Shown one piece after another: positions 19,532 through 32,411 of a stretch of DNA of 64,000 bases. The translations under genes and the position numbers were made by a program. The notes below the pieces were generated by a model that saw nothing but the letters and a program-made list of their open reading frames with translations, was not told the DNA's origin and searched no databases. How positions within the stretch are numbered: position 1 is the first letter of the stretch; each line of letters begins with the position of its first letter. This DNA comes from Nakaseomyces glabratus (taxonomy: Eukaryota; Ascomycota; Saccharomycetes; Saccharomycetales; Saccharomycetaceae), in assembly GCF_010111755.1 (NCBI RefSeq), contig NC_088963.1, positions 248,001 to 312,000 on the forward strand, in the 5' to 3' direction.

Positions 19532-20533
19532 ATGGGTCCTGGGTTAGCGGTTGAGATCAGGAGGGGTTTAACAGCGACGACGATGGCTCATAGGAAGTGG
19601 TTAGTGAGGGGCAGTGATCTGCGGAAGGACATACTGCGGAAGTCGAGCAAGCGGTACAGAAAGTATGGTCGCAGCAAGAAATGTTTCAAGGAACTTGTGC
19701 AGTTGTTGTTGAAGGATGAATTTCTGGTTGACAACAACAAACCTCCGTCTTCTAAAGCAGGCACGCAGAAGGAGCTTGTGAAGTATTGGAGGAAGCGGAG
19801 GACGCTTTTCAGTAAAGTCAACTCGATGCCGATATATATGACTTCGGAGTTGTGGTTTAGTGTTACACCTGAACGGATAGCACGGTTTCTTGCAAACTTC
19901 ATTTCTGCTTGCCTACCGAATGCCAAACGGATTCTGGATGTGTTCAGCGGTGGTGGAGGTAACTCAATACAGTTTGCGAATGTGTTTGACAGAGTGTATT
20001 GCTTGGATTCAAACCTGGAGCACTTATACTGCTCTATAAAGAATGGACAAAGCTATGGGGTTTCTAATAAGTTGTGGATGTGCAAAGGTAAATGGGGTGA
20101 ACACACAGCTAAGAAGTTTCGCAAACTGAATATAGACTGTATATTTGGATCACCGCCTTGGGGTGGTCCTGAGTATATCAAGGATGAAAAATATGATCTG
20201 GAGAAAAGTCTGCTCCCGTTTGGACTTTACAAACTATTAAAGACCTTTAAGATAGTAAGTGATAACATCATATTGTTCTTGCCTAAGAATTCCAATTTAG
20301 ACCAGCTTAGTGAGACTACAAAAGAAGTATTTGGGCCCGAGGCCAAATGCAAAGTCCTTTATATTAAGGAACAGGGATACCTGAAAGGTATGCTATGTCT
20401 TTGGGGGTCTGCATTTACTAACTATCAACAAGATACAGCATCTGATAGTGAAGAAGAAGAAGGCGAAGAATTAAATGAGAGTGATAAAAGTAAAAATGCG
20501 AATATATACATTAATTACGATATAGATGGATGA
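19532..20533 (+). CDS. TGS1: Tgs1, cap trimethylguanosine synthase
   Basis: SAM-dependent methyltransferase that converts the m7G cap of snRNAs and snoRNAs (and telomerase RNA) to trimethylguanosine, in the nucleolus. The conserved SELWFSVTPERIARFLANF block leads into motif I ILDVFSGGGGNSIQF (about 132-146). The catalytic motif IV is SPPWGGPEY (about 208-216), including the Trp that stacks on the m7G base. The basic N-terminus suits nucleolar targeting; the tail is acidic (SDSEEEEGEE). At 333 aa it is slightly longer than S. cerevisiae (315 aa); an ATG at 19583 would give 316 aa and is a serious alternative start. PAC and RRPE lie upstream. Confidence 0.95.
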   Translation: MGPGLAVEIRRGLTATTMAHRKWLVRGSDLRKDILRKSSKRYRKYGRSKKCFKELVQLLLKDEFLVDNNKPPSSKAGTQKELVKYWRKRRTLFSKVNSMPIYMTSELWFSVTPERIARFLANFISACLPNAKRILDVFSGGGGNSIQFANVFDRVYCLDSNLEHLYCSIKNGQSYGVSNKLWMCKGKWGEHTAKKFRKLNIDCIFGSPPWGGPEYIKDEKYDLEKSLLPFGLYKLLKTFKIVSDNIILFLPKNSNLDQLSETTKEVFGPEAKCKVLYIKEQGYLKGMLCLWGSAFTNYQQDTASDSEEEEGEELNESDKSKNANIYINYDIDG

Positions 20534-20929
20534 GTCTAATAATATTCATATCTAGAATCCACATTCAACAGTATTGATATAAACATGTGTAGTTTAGAAC
20601 GCTGTTCGTGACTCTCTTTTTCTCAGAAGTCTGCAGATAATAGAAGAAAATAAAGTGACCAGCACAATCTTCCAATTACCAGAGTTTTCGGTAGAAGCAT
20701 ATCACTAGACCTATGAAAACTGCAATTAAATTCTGCAGTGATCTTTCAAGTTTAGTATGAACGTAAATTGAAATAAAATAAGAACCCAAAAGAATAATAC
20801 AATCCCAACAAACAATTTGCGGTTGGGTTTTTTAATTGACCGTTGTAATGAAATGAAAAGTTAGATGCAATATTGTGTATACCTAAGCAAGCAAATAGCA
20901 TCCATGCAAAAATAGTGTCATAGATTGCT
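20534..20929. other. Convergent spacer TGS1/PRM4
   Basis: A 396-bp AT-rich gap between two 3' ends. A 74-codon reverse-strand ORF (20752-20976) with hydrophobic segments overlaps the PRM4 end in another frame; I do not call it as a gene. Confidence 0.45.
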
Positions 20930-21631
20930 TCAGGAATTGGAAGGTAAATCTCTTTTATTAAAGACAATATTCTCACCTGCGAATGCTTTCAACTTTGTTA
21001 GTAGTTGGCCTTTCTCGTGAAATTTCAATATATCATCGGCAATTCCATTATTGATCAAGGAGTGTCCGTTGATAAATAAGTAAGGTGCTTTTGCCTGTTT
21101 AACAGAGGTACTCTTTAGAACTTCAACTTTTGTAGACTTAATCTTGTGGGACAGGATGTGTCTCTCTAAGAGAACATCGTGGTCATGTTTATCTAAGTCT
21201 ACAATGGCCAATTCTGGCGTAATCTCGTAATCCCTTGTAAGCAATTTCCTCAGTATGTTAGACTCGTACTCAGATGACCTAATGAACAAGACAGCAGGGG
21301 AAGTGTTGATAATCTGCTTAAAGTTCTTTTCTGGATCATATTCAATCACTGTGCCGTCTTTAGCCACTGATGAGGAAGACATGGAAGTATGTGCCACGCT
21401 GTTTAAGTTATTGCTCTCTTTCTTGATGGAATTGACACTGGCCTTTCCAATTAAAGCATTGCTGTTGAGGCTATCTGTGCTTGCTATTATGGATTGGATG
21501 GGTATATCAGTGCTGAATATACCAAGAACGTTCCCGAACGTTAGAAGCAGCAGGACTAGCACAAATACCGTCCCACCAAGACCCCTCTTGGCTCTAGTCC
21601 ATTGTATATTATCGGCCTTCTCTTTAGACAT
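20930..21631 (-). CDS. PRM4: Prm4-like glutaredoxin-fold membrane protein, no catalytic Cys
   Basis: A 233-aa protein from the ATG at 21631 (an in-frame ATG at 21694 would add 21 residues that look like leader, with the TATA-like repeat between). One N-terminal transmembrane segment (GGTVFVLVLLLLTFGNVLG, residues about 19-37) anchors a lumenal domain. That domain follows the layout of the secretory glutaredoxins Grx6/Grx7: FKQIINTSPAVLFIRSSEYESNILRKLL, then LAIVDLDKHDHD and APYLFINGHSL. The dithiol/monothiol Cys position is replaced (SSEYES in place of CPYS) and the mature domain has no Cys. The slot between TGS1 and KIP2 is that of S. cerevisiae PRM4, a pheromone-regulated gene. The redox-fold assignment is my inference from pattern. 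Confidence 0.8.
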   Translation of the reverse strand: MSKEKADNIQWTRAKRGLGGTVFVLVLLLLTFGNVLGIFSTDIPIQSIIASTDSLNSNALIGKASVNSIKKESNNLNSVAHTSMSSSSVAKDGTVIEYDPEKNFKQIINTSPAVLFIRSSEYESNILRKLLTRDYEITPELAIVDLDKHDHDVLLERHILSHKIKSTKVEVLKSTSVKQAKAPYLFINGHSLINNGIADDILKFHEKGQLLTKLKAFAGENIVFNKRDLPSNS

Positions 21632-23087
21632 TGTATATATATATAAAAAAAAATTCTTTGGCTGTACTTGGCGACAGGTGTTATGAATATGCAAATAAAA
21701 TTACAGACTATCACAAAGAAAATATTGTGATGTTTGGGAAAGGGTCCATCTTATATATAAGAAATTTATGTTGTTTGTTGTTGTTGTTATATTTTTTTGT
21801 CCAATTCTCTTACTGTAAGCAACGCCTCTTCTGTATGTGCTACGTTCTTCATTTCAGTAGGGTATTTTGGCAATGCATTCAGAGTATAGTCAATCAGCGA
21901 TGTGCGAGTCCCGGAATTCCGTTTCACTTGAAAGAAAGAAATTCTTTCACTCTGTGGTGCGTGGGTACTGTGTGTCAGATGTGTGTTTCACAAGTGAAGT
22001 CATACAGAGGGACTCCCCTCACTTAGCTAGTATTAGTCAGTTTACTGCACGAAAGAGTAAAACCAACGCGAGCTATTTTATTCTTTTTCTTTTTTGCTAT
22101 CAGTAAGGGAACTCATACCAATTCCTTTTGCTATCCTTCTAGAAGCAGCCTATTATCTTCCAGAGCTTTGGTGTTATCTTGCTTTTCCATCCGTTCGCAC
22201 AGACAAACCCGCAGGTAACAAAAGAGTATCTTTTTACGTAAATCAATCCTCGAGAAACAGACAAAGTTTGCTGAAGTAGCAATTGCTCTCGCGCAAGAGA
22301 CACTGGGAGTTCTTTGGCCTCTCCCTCATTCTATGCATCATCCGATTATTGCTGTCTGTGCGATGTGTACTTTCTGTCGTAGGGAGAACACAGAGATAGG
22401 AATCAAGAAACTTTACAAGCCACTAGAAATTAGTACTAAAGCACTAGGAAAATCGCTAAATCGCTCACCACTGCGCAGCCCCCCCATCCTTTCTAACACG
22501 GGAGCTCAGACACGTACAAGTACAGCTAATCGTAGAAGGGAAAGGTTAGACTAAAGGGAACAGCAAATGCAACAGAAACTGTAGCCAATCCTCTCCATTG
22601 GTCCTTCTGCGAGGTTATCCTGTGGACACTTTTTTAAGTTTCGGGAAAGCACGGACAATCCCCTGCCATCACCCCAACTTAACAACAGTACATCACAATG
22701 TGTGCTTTCTGCAATTGCTACAAGTCTAGATTTTAATTCAATTCCTACCTTTCTTTTGTGTACAGTAACAGTATCAAAATTATGCAACAAAGTAACAAGT
22801 AGAATGTATGACAACGAACCTGGGCCTCCTACCTGCCATACTGGGTGAGATTCAAGTTTGAGAACAGCATAAACCAAATGCCCCTTTCACTCTTTTGTGT
22901 TGTACACGCGTTCTGTGTGGTGCTGGCAGTGGGGTTGGTAGGAGAGGGACTTAACAAACACGTATACATGCATAATAAGCAAACACGAAAAAAAACAACA
23001 AACAACAACAATAACGAAAAGATAAACAGAACGACTTGGGATCAATTTAAAGTTTTGATGTAGGCTTTAACAAACATTACCTTTCAG
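21632..23087. other. Long spacer PRM4 promoter/KIP2 3' end
   Basis: 1456 bp with no convincing ORF. It starts with an ATATATATATA plus A-run directly before the PRM4 ATG and contains the PRE-like sites. It also has a C-run near 22482, an ACGCGT near 22907 and an A/CAA-rich stretch near 22985-23020. S. cerevisiae has no extra gene here. Confidence 0.45.
21920..21990 (-). promoter_or_regulatory. Pheromone-response-like elements upstream of PRM4
   Basis: TGTTTCA (21984-21990), the reverse complement of the Ste12 site TGAAACA, and a one-mismatch copy CGTTTCA (21920-21926) lie about 290-360 bp before the PRM4 start. Their location fits the pheromone induction known for S. cerevisiae PRM4. The sites are short, so chance is possible. 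Confidence 0.4.
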
Positions 23088-25118
23088 TTATTGCTGCTGT
23101 TGCAATCTCTTAGCACTTGTCAAAGCCTCAATCAGTTTATCCTTTGTTTGCAGCGACCTCTTTAATTGCTCTGTTTCAGTGTGAGAGTCGTTCAATTGCT
23201 TCTCTAGGGACTCCGAGTAACGGTGTGCCGACTGTAGTTGACGCCTCAAGTTGTCGAATTTGGTCTCTAGCATAACGGCAACTTCTGATGGTAGCAATTG
23301 CGCAATTTCTTCTAACTCAGCATCCACGCCAGTGCTATTCGTACCTGCATACCTTCCTTTGTTATCAAGGGCAGGCGAAGAGCTAACCAGAGTGGAAGAA
23401 CTGCTGCTATTACTGGTGTTTCTTGTGCTCGCACCCGATACACCCATTCCGTCTTCTACCAGCAAGCTCTCATAATGCTTCAACTTGTTTTTCAACAACA
23501 AGTTCTCCTTGGTTAATAGCTGCGTATCTGGATGCAAATTTTGTTGTGCACCATTCATTGTTCCGGATGCAACTCCGGCAGAGACTTCCCGAAGTTTTGC
23601 TAATTCTCGATCCCTTGTTTGCAATTGAATCAATAGCTCTTGAATTCTTTGTTCGCTTCTGTCATCACCACCGTCTAACTTTGAGGGTGAACTAAATGGA
23701 TGAGCAGATCGATTTATCCGCTTGTAGACACGTGAAACATCGAGTGCAACGTTCTTAGACCGGCTCGCAAACCTCAGCGTGTTCAAGGTCTCACTGCTAC
23801 TCTCGTGTGCCAAATCTATTGTACATAGTGCAACGACAACACTATCACCGCTTAGAGCAGGTTGCAATAATCTGGTTAACTTAGAATCTCTATATGGTAT
23901 ATGATTCCCGGAACTACTTCCATTTGGAGACGCCAATGACTGTTGGGAATTAGCTGCTCTACCAGTATGATGTGATCCATTGTTTTCTGCACTTAGTCTA
24001 GATATTACTGTTCCTAATGCCAGTAATGAACGATTAATGAATGCACCTTCTTTACGTCTTTCATTCTGACCTACTCCTCGCTCTGACCCCGCTAAATCAC
24101 ACAATGATAGCGTTCTTATATTTTGTTCTCCAGTTCTAATATCCTTAGAAATAAGCCGTATCATCACAATTGCATGAGATCTCGAGCTCCTAGTATTGAA
24201 CTCAGTTTCACTGGTTTTACGATTCTTATTGCCTTTGTTGATCCAATCCAAAACTTCTTCACTAGTGTCACACCTCTTTTGGGTTAACCCTACGACTCGC
24301 ACACCGCATTCAGAGTCATCTCTTATTTTCAAATCACCTGAACTGCTAGTATGTGTAGATGTGAATAATCTTGACGGAGTGTTTTGTACGTTGCTGCCGC
24401 TCGCTACGTCTAAAAGGTCATTTATTTTCTCATTGTATATTTCCAGGTATGACACCCACACTTCACTTTTTTCATTTTCAGTATTAGTTTTCTCAAGCAA
24501 TGAGCTGAACAAATACGAAACTGATAGTGGTATTAGCCCCTTTTCCTCTTCAGTACCACTCATCGTAAATGTTTTCCCTGAACCAGTCATACCATATGCG
24601 AAGATAGTGGCGTTGTAACCTTCAATTAACCTGTCTATCAGGGGTTGCGTAGTCTTTCCATATATGTCAAAATTTGAGCAACCAGTTGAAAATACATGGT
24701 CGAACGTAAAGTCACCAATATCATTATGTGATATTACTTTATCGCCATGAATTTTCCAGGATACAATTTTTTCCGTTGGGTATGGCTTAGGCCGTATCAC
24801 TACTTTAATAGTTCCTGTATACTTATCTAAATTACCGCTCCCATTCTCATAACTTGATGATTCCGATCTGTTCCTTATTTTACCGTATTGCAAGTACGGA
24901 TCGCCTCCGAATGATCCAGGCCTCAGTGGTGAGCTGCTTCTAGAAGAGGAGCCCGAACTAGAACCATTTCTAAAACCCCTAGTCACGGAACTCCTGCTCC
25001 TAGCATAGCTGGATATCGATACAGCTGAATCCAATGATGGCGAGGGTGATTTCATTACCCTTGGAGTCTCAAATCTATATTTTTCGCTGTCCCTCGATGC
25101 GCTCATCACAGTTAACAA
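23088..25118 (-). CDS. KIP2: Kip2, plus-end-directed kinesin
   Basis: Kinesin-7-like motor that stabilises cytoplasmic microtubules and carries Bik1 and dynein to plus ends for spindle positioning. At 676 aa it is near S. cerevisiae (706 aa). A Ser/Arg-rich N-terminal tail (about 1-90), the region of the family's phospho-regulation, precedes the motor. The P-loop is in FAYGMTGSGKTFTMSG. Switch I is NTRSSRSHAI and switch II is LCDLAGSERG, followed by NRSLLALGTVISRL and HIPYRDSKLTRLLQPALSG. C-terminal coiled coils are at about 500-530 and 610-670. As in S. cerevisiae there are two close N-terminal Met codons (1 and 5). Confidence 0.95.
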   Translation of the reverse strand: MLTVMSASRDSEKYRFETPRVMKSPSPSLDSAVSISSYARSRSSVTRGFRNGSSSGSSSRSSSPLRPGSFGGDPYLQYGKIRNRSESSSYENGSGNLDKYTGTIKVVIRPKPYPTEKIVSWKIHGDKVISHNDIGDFTFDHVFSTGCSNFDIYGKTTQPLIDRLIEGYNATIFAYGMTGSGKTFTMSGTEEEKGLIPLSVSYLFSSLLEKTNTENEKSEVWVSYLEIYNEKINDLLDVASGSNVQNTPSRLFTSTHTSSSGDLKIRDDSECGVRVVGLTQKRCDTSEEVLDWINKGNKNRKTSETEFNTRSSRSHAIVMIRLISKDIRTGEQNIRTLSLCDLAGSERGVGQNERRKEGAFINRSLLALGTVISRLSAENNGSHHTGRAANSQQSLASPNGSSSGNHIPYRDSKLTRLLQPALSGDSVVVALCTIDLAHESSSETLNTLRFASRSKNVALDVSRVYKRINRSAHPFSSPSKLDGGDDRSEQRIQELLIQLQTRDRELAKLREVSAGVASGTMNGAQQNLHPDTQLLTKENLLLKNKLKHYESLLVEDGMGVSGASTRNTSNSSSSSTLVSSSPALDNKGRYAGTNSTGVDAELEEIAQLLPSEVAVMLETKFDNLRRQLQSAHRYSESLEKQLNDSHTETEQLKRSLQTKDKLIEALTSAKRLQQQQ

Positions 25119-25999
25119 AGTTTGTCTATAGTTTCCCGTAACAGAAAATAAAATATCAGGCTCTTGATCGTTATACCCCGTGTCAACCTTATAGAAACTA
25201 GGATGCTATCAATCCCGTACTTACATCAAGGCTTGCCATATACGCCATCACTTAATGCCTGGCAGTTTGTTTTAAATCCAATTTTCTCTATTGTTGACAT
25301 TTCCTATTTCGGATATCTAATCGATGATCTCCGTTGAGAGGATGGCAATAGTGACAGATAGACCCATTGTCCTGAGTAAAGCTATAAGTAAAAAAAAGTC
25401 AAATAAGTTGCCAGTTTCATTTTAGATATGCAAGATAGTATTTAAATTTGTTGTAGTACAAGCAATGTTTCAATTGTTACTCTAACTATTTGCAATATGC
25501 AGAACCTTAATTAAGATTGTAGCTGAAACAGCAAGTCAGTTATGTGCCCATGGTGCAAATATGTTGAGCACCTCACAGATGTTTACCTTAATAAGTATAT
25601 ATTTTTTCTTTAAAATTTCACTCATGTTTATATAAAAGTTATATCTCTATTATTTAAGATCTAAGTTACACGGTCTGCGAGAAGAACAGCAAGCAAAGTA
25701 TTCATCTAATTATACAGAGCTAATGCTATAGCTTGTAGGAGTATCAAACATCCATTAGCGTGGCCCTAAAGAACTAATAATTTCAATTCAGATCAGAAGT
25801 ATAAAATAGACTAAGGCATATAAAACCGCTAGGCGAGATATCAAGTCTTAATTTCTCTTCAAAACAGTAAAAAAATGGAAGATCGCGAAGAAAACAAAAT
25901 GGCAAAGTAATAATAAAATCTCTAAACCATTGGTATTTTTTTGTATTTATTTTATAATAGAACAAATGTGACAATGGACCAAACATAATCTCCAAAAGC
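25119..25999. other. Spacer KIP2 promoter/PEP4 3' end
   Basis: An 881-bp AT-rich gap; short ORFs only. Nothing recognised beyond the expected promoter and terminator regions. Confidence 0.45.
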
Positions 26000-29129
<3,130 letters not shown>

Positions 29130-31442
29130 TCAAAAAAATTGCATATTTTCAGCGTTATGGTCAGTTTGGTCAAGCTTAGCTCTCTTAACTTTCCTAGATG
29201 GGTCGGTTATTGATTGTGAAAGCGAAACTGAATGCACTTTCTTCAACAGGTTCCTATTTTGATCCATTGTTTCGTTTGCTTCTTTAGTGCTGGACCTCTG
29301 GGCGGCCATTATCTTGGCCAATCTTGACACTAACTTTAGCTCATCTTCTGTCTGCGAGGTCACAGATCTCTCCTCATTTGGAATCCCTAACCCGTTATTG
29401 AACAAACCCGTTGTATCGTTCAATTCAACTTGAAAACCAATGACGAAGTCTTTCTGCTTATCCTTAATAATCTTGATTTCATCACCTTCTTGAAGTAGAT
29501 ATTTCTTTCCTGGAGTCATTCGAATGTCGTTCACATAACTGTCATTTGAACCAGAATGGCAATACCATATATCATCTAGACCTTGAGCTGGGGACTCATA
29601 TATACTTTTACCAATCGGATGTCTCTTTTTCAAAATGAAACAATGGACTCGCGAGAGCCTGTTGTCATCTATTCTGCAATTACAATCATCTGACCGTCCA
29701 ATAAAGAAAGGATTGATACCTTGCTTTATCTCAAAACTTTCTTGAATTACACTCTCCGGCAATGGTTTGAAAGTCATAAACTTACCGGAACCTTTTTTCT
29801 TAACACTTTTCGTGTACTTCTTTATATTTTCAATAGGGTTGATTACTTTAGGTTGTGTAAAACGTGTTGGCGGTTGCGTCGGCACTTTGAAATCCTTTAA
29901 TTTATCATTGATCGGCTCATCCTGTTGAAGTTTCTTCTGAGCTTTCAAGAACTCGTATTGCGCATCATCGAGACTTTCAAGTGCTTTTTGTTGCGACATG
30001 GATTGTGACAAGGAAACTTGTGAACTCATGGAGTTAGCATCAAATTGAGATGAGCATTGTTTAATCCATGGATGATTCAGTGCATCGTCAACAGTCATCC
30101 TCTTACTTTGATCGACCTGTAAAAGACCATCAATGAAATCTCTTGCTTCATCAGATATCCGAAAGTCTTTCAGTGGCCCTTCATGATAAGAACCTTTTCT
30201 TATTTGCTCATAGAGTTGTTCCTGAGTACTACCGCTGAAGGGTAAATGCCCAGTCAATATAACAAATACAAGACAACCCATCGACCACATATCAACTAGG
30301 GAAGAGTACTCTATACGTTCTTCCTCTGTCTCTTCTTCGCCTGTAGCACCTGTAAATCCTCCAATTACTTCTGGAGCAACATATGCTAATGTGCCACAGA
30401 ATGTCTTCATAATAGATCCGTTGCCTTGCACTTTAGCCAAACCAAAATCAGTTATTTTAACCAACACAGGGTCATCCTGTTCTATCAAGATATTATCAGG
30501 CTTTAAGTCTCTATGACTAATCCCCTTTGAATGTATATACTGTATAGCCTCCAATATCTGTCGCGATATTTCTCTACCAGCTTCTTCTCCTACAGCGCCA
30601 TGTGCAGCAACGAAGTCCATCAGGTCACCGCCAGAAATAAACTCCATTACCATATAGTAGTTTGCTTCATCCTCATAAAAAGCTTTCAGACTTACTATAC
30701 GAGGGTGGTTTAATTTCTGCAAAACCTCTAATTCTCTTGAAACACCGTCCATATTACCAACTACTTTCCGCTTATTAATGATTTTTACAGCAAAAGTTTT
30801 ACCTGTATTTCTCTCTACAGCCTTTTTGACAGTAGCAAAAGCACCAGTGCCGACCACTTCATCATTAATGGAGAAATCCTTGTATATACCCGTTAGATTA
30901 ATGTTAGGGTTGGCATTGCTTTTGGAGCTTACCTTCAGACCTTGACTACTCAACTCTTGTCTCACTTCTTCCAGATAATCTCTAAACTTTTCATTGATAA
31001 ATATCACCAGTGATATAATATCTGAGGAAACACCTAAACCAACAGTTATTTCATCTCCCTGTGACAGCAAGTGATTTCTATCCTTTTCTATCCTCTGATT
31101 ATTCAACCAAGTTCCATTTGTAGAGATATCTCGAAGCAATAAGTTACCGTCTTCACCAAGAAGTATTTGAAAATGCTTATTTGACAACCGTGATATGTTT
31201 CCTAGATGGTAATCGCAAGCGTTGTTTCTACCAAAAGTCCATATTTTCTTGATCGATTCTTTCTTCTTTGCTATCTGTTCCACATCCACTTCCATGTCCT
31301 TGATCGGAATCTGTCCCGATGTGCATATAACTCTATACACGCTATTCTTCTTGATCTGCTCCTGAGTAAAATTGTCAATCAAGTACTTCTGCGTAGCCTG
31401 TGTTGCCTGCTGGGTCGGTTGCGTCTCCATCATCTTCGACAA
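29130..31442 (-). CDS. RAD53: Rad53, checkpoint effector kinase
   Basis: CHK2-family Ser/Thr kinase that transduces Mec1/Tel1 signals in the DNA damage and replication checkpoints. 770 aa (821 in S. cerevisiae). The N-terminal TQ cluster (TQPTQQATQATQ) is the Mec1 target. FHA1 (about 65-130) has FGRN, then RLSNKHF and STNGTWLNN. The kinase domain (about 190-455) has the glycine loop GTGAFATVKKA, VAIK-type Lys in FAVKI, HRDLKPDN, DFGLAKV and activation-loop TFCGTLAYVAPE. FHA2 (about 575-680) has FIGRSDDCNC and RLSRVHCF. A nuclear-localisation-like KKVKRAKLD-type tail ends the protein. Met5 (31430) aligns with the S. cerevisiae start. An ACGCGT box lies upstream. Confidence 0.97.
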   Translation of the reverse strand: MSKMMETQPTQQATQATQKYLIDNFTQEQIKKNSVYRVICTSGQIPIKDMEVDVEQIAKKKESIKKIWTFGRNNACDYHLGNISRLSNKHFQILLGEDGNLLLRDISTNGTWLNNQRIEKDRNHLLSQGDEITVGLGVSSDIISLVIFINEKFRDYLEEVRQELSSQGLKVSSKSNANPNINLTGIYKDFSINDEVVGTGAFATVKKAVERNTGKTFAVKIINKRKVVGNMDGVSRELEVLQKLNHPRIVSLKAFYEDEANYYMVMEFISGGDLMDFVAAHGAVGEEAGREISRQILEAIQYIHSKGISHRDLKPDNILIEQDDPVLVKITDFGLAKVQGNGSIMKTFCGTLAYVAPEVIGGFTGATGEEETEEERIEYSSLVDMWSMGCLVFVILTGHLPFSGSTQEQLYEQIRKGSYHEGPLKDFRISDEARDFIDGLLQVDQSKRMTVDDALNHPWIKQCSSQFDANSMSSQVSLSQSMSQQKALESLDDAQYEFLKAQKKLQQDEPINDKLKDFKVPTQPPTRFTQPKVINPIENIKKYTKSVKKKGSGKFMTFKPLPESVIQESFEIKQGINPFFIGRSDDCNCRIDDNRLSRVHCFILKKRHPIGKSIYESPAQGLDDIWYCHSGSNDSYVNDIRMTPGKKYLLQEGDEIKIIKDKQKDFVIGFQVELNDTTGLFNNGLGIPNEERSVTSQTEDELKLVSRLAKIMAAQRSSTKEANETMDQNRNLLKKVHSVSLSQSITDPSRKVKRAKLDQTDHNAENMQFF

Positions 31443-32411
31443 CCTCTTTTCAACCTTGATAGAACTGAATTCAACAGTTTCACTGTCTTTTATTGTTGGT
31501 GTTGAATTTTTGCTATTTGCCTAAGCTGATCGCCCCAGATAAAGCTATTGCTATTAATATGCTTTACAATGTACGGCAAGCGGCTATCTTCATTTGCGAA
31601 TACCAAGCCTATTATGTCATCTGATTCGATCAAATGCCCAAAACCTCTGAAATGTCAGTCTTCGATGTCAAAATCACAACTTTAGGTTCCACTGGCTGTA
31701 GCAGTTTACCCAACTCTCCCACGGATGATTCTGTGCAAAAAAGGCAATTTCAAACCCGAATTTCGTGTCGCGATGACATATAATCGGCACTAAGGCATCT
31801 TCACGCGTCTTCTGCAACGCACAAACGATTGTTATCACAGTCAATAGAACAGTATGCATCCAAGAAAAATGGACTGATTAGTAAATATGCACCCTTGATA
31901 TGTGTTGACGTAAAACAGAGGCTATAGGTTCTACTAGCGACTACCTACCCGCTATCCCTCAAGCGCTTGATTCCTGCATGTAATTCCACCGGCGAAATAG
32001 AATATAACATAGCTTGAATATCTTGACCTGACAAAATAAAATGACTAGACAACAATCAAATCCAAATGAAGGCAACCATTCATCTCAATGAAAGCTATGA
32101 AAACTCCAGGATCTGAGATCAAAATGCCCAATTGAAGGGAACCGCTAAAATAAAGGGCAAATCACACATAACGACAAGTATATCTTAAGGGCCTTTCATA
32201 TAAAGGGAACTAGGCGTTTCTGAACCAGGGAACTATAACAAAGCATCGCTGTTTCAGTTATAGTCAGAAGAAGGCGTATCAACTTAACCTTAGTTATAAT
32301 CGGACTGTTGAAGTGCAGTTGATTTCAGCTATACAACGTTTCTGTGAGATTTTTTTTTTGAGAAAGTGGCCATTCGAAAGTATACTGCTGGCAAAATTAT
32401 CCTCAATAGCG
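31443..32411. promoter_or_regulatory. RAD53/RRD2 divergent promoter with MCB
   Basis: 969-bp gap between divergent genes. An MCB-type ACGCGT (31803-31808) lies about 360 bp upstream of RAD53 and fits G1/S expression. No gene seen. Confidence 0.45.
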
